Shown piece by piece: positions 1 to 4,596 of a DNA stretch of 5,975 bases (positions are counted from its first letter, which is position 1; each line of letters opens with the position of its first letter). The translations under genes were made by a program, and so were the position numbers. The stretch is from contig CALBYK010000208.1 in NCBI GenBank assembly GCA_937889855.1, forward strand, positions 1 through 5,975, read 5' to 3'. The stretch comes from an uncultured Prevotella sp. (lineage in GTDB: Bacteria; Bacteroidota; Bacteroidia; Bacteroidales; Bacteroidaceae). Below the pieces are notes generated by a model. It saw only the letters and a program-made list of their open reading frames with translations, made no database searches and was not told the origin of the DNA.

Positions 1-836
1 GACTGGTGCGTGAAGTCAACTACGTATGTCTTGCCTGCCTCAAGCTTGAAAGCCGGCGAAATAAGATAGTCGTTAGAGCCTGAGTTGTCGTCCTTGATAC
101 CATAACCCCAGTTCTGACCTGCTGTCGAGTCGTACATGTATAAATGGGTAAACGTATAGCCCTCATTCTCGCTCTTGTCTACTATATTCCATTTTTTGTC
201 AGCATCCTCAAAAGTAAAGTTCTGGTAGAACGGAAGGCTCTCTGTTGCCACCTCTCCACCAGGATTCTCGCCTGGGTCAGAGCTTGCCTCCTCTATGCTT
301 GCTCCGAAGAAACGGAAATACACGTAATTTTCCATTCCCTCACATTGTGTGGCGTGGAAAGCTATGTAGCACTCGCCGCTCGACTTCGCGGTGAATGTAT
401 ACTCGTCGGTGAATTCCTGGTCTTTATCCGTGCAACTAATATGAGTGCCAATTACCTCGAATGTAGACAAGTCGTCCTTGTCGGTGCCTACCTCAGCCGT
501 AAGATTGGAATGGAAATTAGGATAAGCTTGAACACCGTGCAGCTTCACTGTATTCGACTTACCCTCCTCTACATTGATCGCTGGCGACACATAGTAGTCG
601 TCGGGTGTGCTGCTGTCTTCATCCATAGAAACGCAGTCCTTCCAAACGCCACTAACAGACTTGCTGCCTTGCGTCCAAGTCTTTCCCGGCGCATGGCTGT
701 TGTCAACCGTAGTCCAACCGTCCTGCGATCCGTCAAATTCTGATGAATAAGGCACTGCCACCTGTGCAGAAGCCATTGCCGAGCTGAACAATGCCACAAA
801 CAATGACGCCATAGTTCTGTGTAAAGTCTTTCCCAT
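1..836 (-). CDS. Secreted choice-of-anchor / cleaved-adhesin type protein, partial (3' end off the window)
   Basis: An uninterrupted minus-strand frame of 278 codons plus 2 nt starts at ATG 836 and runs off the left edge, so the C-terminus is missing. Residues 1-24 form a signal peptide: basic MGKTLHR, a hydrophobic stretch SLFVALFSSAMA, then ASA|Q. Two related modules follow. Module 1 (about 28-182) opens VPYSSEFDGSQDGWTTVD and has DDYYVSPAINVEEGK. Module 2 (from about 201) opens LPFYQNFTFEDADKKWNIVD and has NDYLISPAFKLEAGKTY. The aromatic opening, W-x-x-V-D and D-Y-x-(V/I)-SPA pattern is typical of the jelly-roll choice-of-anchor J / cleaved adhesin families of Bacteroidetes surface proteins. 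A Pro/Gly/Glu-rich linker (about 183-199) separates the modules. Likely exported and surface-associated, binding protein or carbohydrate; the ligand cannot be read from sequence. A C-terminal sorting domain is plausible but not visible. It has its own promoter and is not clearly tied to the other genes. Confidence 0.8.
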   Translation of the reverse strand, partial: MGKTLHRTMASLFVALFSSAMASAQVAVPYSSEFDGSQDGWTTVDNSHAPGKTWTQGSKSVSGVWKDCVSMDEDSSTPDDYYVSPAINVEEGKSNTVKLHGVQAYPNFHSNLTAEVGTDKDDLSTFEVIGTHISCTDKDQEFTDEYTFTAKSSGECYIAFHATQCEGMENYVYFRFFGASIEEASSDPGENPGGEVATESLPFYQNFTFEDADKKWNIVDKSENEGYTFTHLYMYDSTAGQNWGYGIKDDNSGSNDYLISPAFKLEAGKTYVVDFTHQ

Positions 837-972
837 ACGCAAAATTGTTTTAAGTTTATTTTTCGTTCCTTTGTGTTTAGTTTAGCGCAACTATCTTTCT
901 GTATACGCGCACAATATTATTGTCTTTAAGACGCATTTTTACACGCTACAGCATCGTTGTGTATCTATATTG

Positions 973-1003
973 CAAAGTTAACAAACATTTTGCAACATAC
1001 AAA
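973..1003 (-). promoter_or_regulatory. Bacteroidetes-type promoter of the adhesin-like gene
   Basis: On the minus strand, TTTG at 1003-1000 is followed after 19 nt by TAACTTTG at 980-973. This matches the Bacteroidetes vegetative sigma consensus TTTG / TAnnTTTG with normal spacing. Transcription should begin near 966, giving a leader of about 130 nt before the ATG at 836. No Shine-Dalgarno sequence sits just before the start (TAAACTTAAAACAATTTTG), which is normal for this phylum. The leader contains odd-centred palindromes at 911-923 and 922-932 that may be protein-binding sites. Confidence 0.7.
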
Positions 1004-1055
1004 CTTTTAAACAAAAAAAATCTTACTTTTTACGTATTTTTGTTGATAGACACTT

Positions 1056-1673
1056 TTATTTGTCTATTATTTCACCGTGTGTACGGTCCATTTCATCAGT
1101 CATTACAGAGAAATTGTGTTCAGTACGACACACTTTCAAGAACATTTCCGACAAATCTTCATCGCAGTCGGAAAAATCGGCAGCCTCGTCACACAGCAGC
1201 ACATTCATGGCGTCAAGCAACAGGCGGAACAGCGTTGGTTGCCTGAATTTAGATATGCCATTGTCAGTCTGACCCAAACCTCGGGCATAGGCATGCATCA
1301 CTACACGCACTGTAAGCTCAATGGCACGGTCGGTGTCGAAGTCGTCGGCTGTCTCCACATCCGAGGAATGTGCTGCGAGATGGTCGGCTACAGGCAGGCA
1401 GCGTCCACCAAGAAGTGCCGTGAAGTTCGTCTTATACTCATCAACCATCATGTTGTACATTGCGTCCGATGCGCATGCAGTCCTCACAAGTGCCATCATG
1501 TCATCGCCCCTTTGCTGAGCCTCACGCACCACACGCTCTATATCCTCATAACTGAAGTTCATTGCAGCAAGCGGGAAAAACATCGTGTCAAAGAACACGG
1601 GGGCGATATGCCCGTAATGGTCGAGCATGGCCTGCTTTACGTTCTTAGGCTTGCGACGCTCGGTCACAGGCAC
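1056..1673 (-). CDS. Unrecognised soluble helical protein, start uncertain
   Basis: I do not recognise this protein. From GTG 1673 it has 205 residues; a second GTG at 1667 shares bases with the TGA stop of the upstream flavin-reductase frame (GTGA). It is rich in Asp, Glu, Ala, Met and Leu, with amphipathic helical stretches (for example around YEDIERVVREAQQRGDD and TDRAIELTVRVVMHAYARG), no signal peptide and no membrane segment. It is probably cytoplasmic. Three Cys lie in the C-terminal half (around LLCDEAADFSDCDED and KVCRTE), but no metal-binding motif is clear. The same frame stays open upstream to 1766 without any ATG, GTG or TTG, and that stretch reads like real coding (SKLLAALVRSFFDAFSSGVI). 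The true N-terminus may therefore be lost or displaced by a frameshift. It is cotranscribed with the flavin reductase; a shared function is only a guess. Confidence 0.6.
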   Translation of the reverse strand: MPVTERRKPKNVKQAMLDHYGHIAPVFFDTMFFPLAAMNFSYEDIERVVREAQQRGDDMMALVRTACASDAMYNMMVDEYKTNFTALLGGRCLPVADHLAAHSSDVETADDFDTDRAIELTVRVVMHAYARGLGQTDNGISKFRQPTLFRLLLDAMNVLLCDEAADFSDCDEDLSEMFLKVCRTEHNFSVMTDEMDRTHGEIIDK

Positions 1674-2236
1674 GTCGCTCGTGTCGATGACACCAGACGA
1701 GAAGGCGTCAAAGAACGAGCGAACAAGAGCTGCAAGAAGCTTACTCTTATTTCCATTACATAAACATCATGCAGTCCACCCTTTGCACCGCCATACCACT
1801 GCTCAATGGTCTTGTCTATCATCTCTTCGGGACGTATCCGGCTCTTGTAGAGCTTGCGGCACTGGAGCGTAAGGCGAGCCTCTGCGAACGTCACACATCC
1901 ATCTTCTGTCTCGACAGGCGTGAGCGAGCACTCCTCAGCCTTGTCATAGTCGCGCCCTGACTTTGAACCGCAGAAATTGTAGGTCTTGCGTGCTTCCTCC
2001 GACTTGCCGAGGAACACAAGGTTAACGTTGTCGCCCTGCTCGATAAGCTCATGAGTGAAACGCTCCGGTCGGATGAACGCAACCGCCACAGGCTTGTTCC
2101 AAAGCCAGCCAAGACAGCCCCAAGAGGCGGTCATCATGTTGAACTTGTCCTTAGTGCCTGCCGTCACAAGCATCCACTCCTTGCCGATTGTTGTAAACAC
2201 ATTGTCGTGCAACTCTGATACTTCTATCTTCTTCAT
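1664..2236 (-). CDS. Flavin reductase family protein (flavoredoxin-like), with aberrant C-terminal tail
   Basis: A 190-residue protein of the FMN-binding split-barrel flavin reductase/flavoredoxin family. Residues 1-163 look complete: N-terminal VFTTIGKEWMLVTAG, the family-typical NMMTASWG (33-40) that usually contacts the flavin, PVAVAFIRPERFTHELI (49-65), the NLVFLG strand (72-77), YNFCGSKSGRDYDK (86-99), and LTLQCRKLYKSR (122-133) leading to HDVYVMEI (156-163). Such proteins bind FMN and pass electrons from NAD(P)H or redox partners; the substrate is unknown. From memory, homologues end within a few residues of the VYVMEI-like strand. Here 27 further residues (164-190, rich in Ser, Leu, Arg) follow and look like out-of-frame translation, consistent with an indel near 1747-1756. 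Start ATG 2236 is supported by the MKKIEVSELHDNVF beginning and a good promoter about 30 nt upstream. It overlaps the next gene by 10 nt. Confidence 0.85.
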   Translation of the reverse strand: MKKIEVSELHDNVFTTIGKEWMLVTAGTKDKFNMMTASWGCLGWLWNKPVAVAFIRPERFTHELIEQGDNVNLVFLGKSEEARKTYNFCGSKSGRDYDKAEECSLTPVETEDGCVTFAEARLTLQCRKLYKSRIRPEEMIDKTIEQWYGGAKGGLHDVYVMEIRVSFLQLLFARSLTPSRLVSSTRATCL

Positions 2237-2271
2237 ATCTTACTTGATTGTTTTTAGAAATTAATACAGAA

Positions 2272-2303
2272 CAAAGATATTATGAATAATCCACACTAAC
2301 AAA
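2272..2303 (-). promoter_or_regulatory. Bacteroidetes-type promoter of the flavin reductase unit
   Basis: On the minus strand, TTTG at 2303-2300 and TATCTTTG at 2279-2272 are separated by 20 nt, an excellent match to the Bacteroidetes TTTG / TAnnTTTG consensus. The predicted start near 2265 leaves a short leader of about 30 nt before ATG 2236. Its position just downstream of the terminator at 2355-2388 marks the flavin reductase and its partner as a unit separate from the kdu genes. Confidence 0.75.
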
Positions 2304-2354
2304 TTTTTCACCCCCATTATTTTTTGTATGAAGCATATTAAAGGAGAAAAAGCC

Positions 2355-2388
2355 AAAAGGGAATATGCCTCACGGCATATTCCCTTTT
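2355..2388 (-). terminator. Strong rho-independent terminator
   Basis: A perfect 15-bp inverted repeat: AAAAGGGAATATGCC (2355-2369) and its complement (2374-2388), with a 4-nt loop (TCAC on the plus strand). Read on the minus strand the stem ends CCCTTTT and is followed by GGCTTTTTCTCC, so the T-rich tail fits minus-strand termination. Plus-strand flanking sequence has no T-run. It either ends the kdu transcript after a ~430-nt 3' region or ends an independent RNA made from the spacer. Confidence 0.85.
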
Positions 2389-2500
2389 CAACAAACCTTA
2401 AAATCTACCTTATACCAAAAACTAACTGCTAATTTTAAACCAATTACATGATGTTTAAAAAACAATCTACTTACTAAATTAACCTATGCTATGAACAACA

Positions 2501-2540
2501 ATCAAATGCTCTTTTCGTCAATCTAATGCTCTTTTCGTCA
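2501..2540. repeat. Tandem duplication of a 20-nt unit
   Basis: Two adjacent units, 2501-2520 and 2521-2540, match at 19 of 20 positions, differing only at the fourth base (A versus T). The shared core is AATGCTCTTTTCGTCA. The exact 20-nt period is about two DNA turns, which would place two binding sites on the same face of the helix; alternatively it gives an RNA two copies of the same single-stranded motif. No third copy is visible in this window. Confidence 0.85.
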
Positions 2541-2645
2541 AATCAAGTAACCTTCTTCAATAAATCATCCTTGAAAACAATCTCTTATTCCTTAAGTTAT
2601 GAAGACCCCACCTTTTGTTGATTTGAAGTCTTTTTAACTCGCAAA

Positions 2646-2664
2646 CGGTGATGTTGCGTCACCG
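2646..2664. repeat. Short GC-rich hairpin
   Basis: CGGTGA (2646-2651) and TCACCG (2659-2664) form a perfect 6-bp stem with a 7-nt loop, the most GC-rich structure in this AT-rich spacer. On the plus strand it is followed by a loosely T-rich stretch (CATTTTAGCTTCTTTTT), but no plus-strand gene precedes it. On the minus strand there is no T-run, so it would act as an RNA structure rather than a terminator. Confidence 0.5.
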
Positions 2665-2715
2665 CATTTTAGCTTCTTTTTCTGATGCAAAATTACAACT
2701 ATGCCATCATACAAA

Positions 2716-2805
2716 GTGTCAAAATACATTCAAAAAAAGGTAAATTTTCATCAAACTATAACATTTGAGCAAAAAACGCACCTTTTGTGAACGATATTTT
2801 GACAC
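2716..2805. repeat. Long imperfect inverted repeat immediately downstream of kduD
   Basis: The outer arms GTGTCAAAATA (2716-2726) and TATTTTGACAC (2795-2805) are perfect 11-nt complements. Nested inside and in order are AAAAGG/CCTTTT (2735-2740 with 2781-2786), TTTT/AAAA (2745-2748 with 2773-2776) and TCAAA/TTTGA (2751-2755 with 2764-2768, 8-nt loop). The whole 90 nt can fold as one interrupted stem. It begins 14 nt after the kduD stop. I see no target-site duplication and no terminator T-tail. Confidence 0.6.
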
Positions 2806-2819
2806 ACCATGATTAATAA

Positions 2820-3620
2820 TTAAGGCTGCTTGCCTATGTAGGCAAGTATGCCACCGTCAACATAAAGAATATGTCCGTTGACAAAGTTGGAAGCGTCGCT
2901 CGCAAGGAAGACAACAGGCCCCATCAAATCCTCTGGAGTGCCCCAGCGCGCAGCAGGAGTCTTTGCTACGATGAAACTGTCAAACGGATGGCGACTACCA
3001 TCAGCCTGACGCTCACGAAGCGGAGCGGTCTGTGGAGTGGCAATATATCCTGGACCAATGCCGTTGCACTGTATGTTATATTCACCAAATTCGGAGCAAA
3101 TATTGCGCGTAAGCATTTTCAATCCTCCTTTAGCGGCAGCATAAGCAGAGACTGTTTCACGTCCAAGTTCCGACATCATAGAGCATATGTTGATAATCTT
3201 ACCGTGTCCCTTCTTCTTCATTCCGGGAATGACAGCCTTCGAAACAATAAACGGAGCGTTGAGGTCGATGTCCACAACCTGCCTGAAATCCGCCACACTC
3301 ATCTCCTCCATCGGTATGCGCTTGATGATGCCTGCATTGTTGACAAGAATATCTATCACACCAAGTTCCTTTTCTATGTCGGCCACCATCTTCCTTACCT
3401 GTACCTCGTCAGTAACGTCACAGATGTAGCCACGCGCGTCGATACCCTTTGCCTTATAGTCGGCGAGGGCCTTATCCATATGGTGCTGCGAACGACAGTT
3501 AAAGGCTATCTTTGCACCCGCGTTGTGCAGGGCCTCAGCCATTGCGAAACCAATGCCATAGGCGGCACCAGTGACGAGAGCTACCTTGCCCTCAAGAGAA
3601 AACATTTTATCCATGCTCAT
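2820..3620 (-). CDS. kduD: KduD-type SDR dehydrogenase (2-dehydro-3-deoxy-D-gluconate 5-dehydrogenase / gluconate 5-dehydrogenase family)
   Basis: A 266-residue classical short-chain dehydrogenase/reductase. The Rossmann glycine motif TGAAYGIG is at 17-24, the acidic turn CDVT at 67-70, NNAG at 94-97, the conserved Asn at 121, and the catalytic Ser147, Tyr160 and Lys164 (YAAAK). The end VNGHILYVDGG is typical of the family. After the second strand, NCRS (41-44) places Arg where NADP(H)-preferring enzymes contact the 2'-phosphate, so NADPH use is possible though unproven. With kduI directly upstream, the likely reaction is reduction of 3-deoxy-D-glycero-2,5-hexodiulosonate to 2-keto-3-deoxygluconate in the cytoplasm. 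Automated annotation often calls such proteins gluconate 5-dehydrogenase; the neighbour favours KduD. There is no signal peptide. ATG 3620 is preceded by AAAAAAGAAGAAT; Met3 and Met6 are possible alternative starts. It lies 55 nt after kduI, with no promoter of its own visible. Confidence 0.88.
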   Translation of the reverse strand: MSMDKMFSLEGKVALVTGAAYGIGFAMAEALHNAGAKIAFNCRSQHHMDKALADYKAKGIDARGYICDVTDEVQVRKMVADIEKELGVIDILVNNAGIIKRIPMEEMSVADFRQVVDIDLNAPFIVSKAVIPGMKKKGHGKIINICSMMSELGRETVSAYAAAKGGLKMLTRNICSEFGEYNIQCNGIGPGYIATPQTAPLRERQADGSRHPFDSFIVAKTPAARWGTPEDLMGPVVFLASDASNFVNGHILYVDGGILAYIGKQP

Positions 3621-3675
3621 ATTCTTCTTTTTTATATTTAACTTCGTTTTATATCCAAATATTTTTTGACATAGC

Positions 3676-4593
3676 CTACTTCAAGTCAGCAGTCTTCACC
3701 ACTTGCATGTCGCCATAGTCGAGATTCTCGCCAGCCATGCCCCAAATAAATGTGTAGTTGCTCGTTCCAGCGGCACAATGTATTGACCATTGCGGCGAGA
3801 TGACGGCTTGTTCATTGTTCATCCACATAGGACGCGTCTCCTGCGGTTCTCCCATGATATGACAAATGCGCTGGCCGTCAGGAACATTGAAATACAGATA
3901 GGTTTCCATGCGGCGCAGGTGGGTGTGTGCCGGCATGGTGTTCCACACGGAGCCTGTTTTAAGCTCGGTCACACCCATCTGAAGCTGGCAAGTGCGAACA
4001 CCTGCCACACCATTTATGATGAGCTGGTGTATCACGCGATCGTTGCTCTCAGCAAGACTGCCTGCCTTGATGTTCTTTGCCTCCTTCAGCGTGACGCGTC
4101 TCACTGGATACGACATGTGCGCTGTAGCGCTATTCATATAAAACTTGGCTGGATTCTTTGCGTCCTTGCTCTTGAGCACCACACGGTTGGGATTATTCCC
4201 TGTGGAGCGTCCCACGTATATGCCCTCCTCAAAGCCAAGATCGTAGTCCTTGCCATCTATTGAAACAACACCAGGTCCGCCTATATTGATGATGCCAAGC
4301 TCACGGTTTTCAAGTAGAGTCTTGGCACGCAACGGCTCTATAGGATTAAGTTCTATTGGAGTGTCCACTGGCTCAGCTCCGCCTATGAGGAAACGGTCGT
4401 ACATAGTATACGTCCAGTTCACCTCATTAGGAGCGAACACCTTCTCAATGAGGAACTCCTTACGCAGACGACTTGTGTCGTAGTGCTTGGCATCCTCAGG
4501 ATGATTAGCCCAGCGCACCTGGAAGTTGGTTGTCTGAGCCATAGCCGACAGCGACATTATCGCCATGGCAGCTGTAATGAATATCTTCTTCAT
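3676..4593 (-). CDS. kduI: 4-deoxy-L-threo-5-hexosulose-uronate ketol-isomerase (KduI) with N-terminal signal peptide
   Basis: A 305-residue cupin isomerase. It converts 5-keto-4-deoxyuronate (from unsaturated uronic acids released by lyases) to 3-deoxy-D-glycero-2,5-hexodiulosonate. Residues 44-305 follow E. coli KduI closely: LRKEFLIEKVF, RELGIINIGGPG, AKFYMNSATAH, NTMPAHTHLRRMETY, GEPQETR, NNEQAVISPQWSIH and FIWGMAGEN. The zinc ligands are all present as His223, His225, Glu230 and His272, at a constant offset of 27 from the E. coli numbering I remember (196, 198, 203, 245). The oddity is residues 1-19: MKK, a hydrophobic run IFITAAMAIMSLS, then AMA|Q, a textbook Sec signal peptide with no lipobox Cys. 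The catalytic domain is complete after it, so the protein should be periplasmic. Met18 could give a cytoplasmic form but has no ribosome-binding context, whereas Met1 lies 3 nt after the upstream stop, suggesting translational coupling. Confidence 0.95.
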   Translation of the reverse strand: MKKIFITAAMAIMSLSAMAQTTNFQVRWANHPEDAKHYDTSRLRKEFLIEKVFAPNEVNWTYTMYDRFLIGGAEPVDTPIELNPIEPLRAKTLLENRELGIINIGGPGVVSIDGKDYDLGFEEGIYVGRSTGNNPNRVVLKSKDAKNPAKFYMNSATAHMSYPVRRVTLKEAKNIKAGSLAESNDRVIHQLIINGVAGVRTCQLQMGVTELKTGSVWNTMPAHTHLRRMETYLYFNVPDGQRICHIMGEPQETRPMWMNNEQAVISPQWSIHCAAGTSNYTFIWGMAGENLDYGDMQVVKTADLK

Positions 4594-4596
4594 ACT

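Larger units (their letters stand above)
2237..2819. other. 583-nt non-coding spacer with several structured elements
   Basis: No credible gene is seen in this AT-rich stretch on either strand; frames are broken every few codons. From right to left it holds a 90-nt imperfect inverted repeat (2716-2805), a TAATTTTG box on the minus strand (2695-2688), a short hairpin (2646-2664), a 20-nt tandem duplication (2501-2540), the terminator (2355-2388), and the flavin-reductase promoter (2272-2303). That is much more than a simple kduD 3' end needs, and the part between 2690 and 2350 could be a separate RNA. Confidence 0.7.

Noticed and set aside
144..743. 199-codon plus-strand frame
   Set aside because: Antisense to the secreted protein, whose frame is open for the full 836 nt with a signal peptide and two recognisable modules.
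1047..1066. Inverted repeat TAGACA/TGTCTA at the end of the unrecognised gene as a terminator
   Set aside because: Only 6 AT-rich base pairs, it includes the stop codon in the loop, and is not followed by a T-run on the minus strand.
1077..1763. 228-codon plus-strand open frame over the unrecognised gene
   Set aside because: His/Cys-rich, low-sense translation with no promoter. The minus frame has better composition and continues the flavin-reductase transcription unit.
2491..2526. Plus-strand mini-ORF of 11 residues (MNNNQMLFSSI)
   Set aside because: No consensus promoter or ribosome-binding site on the plus strand; its length is expected by chance. I considered a decayed start of a SusC-type gene but nothing coding follows.
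2501..2540. CRISPR array
   Set aside because: The two 20-nt units are directly adjacent with no spacers, and no cas gene is present.
2716..2805. Interpretation as a MITE with terminal inverted repeats
   Set aside because: No target-site duplication flanks the arms and no other copy is visible in the window; kept only as an inverted repeat.
2871..3641. 256-codon plus-strand open frame opposite the dehydrogenase
   Set aside because: It lies antisense to a clear SDR gene with all catalytic residues; its translation has no domain sense and is a shadow of GC-biased codons.
3621..3675. Separate promoter for kduD
   Set aside because: No TAnnTTTG box in the 55-nt gap; CAAATATT (plus strand) misses the invariant TA, so kduD most likely depends on the upstream operon promoter.
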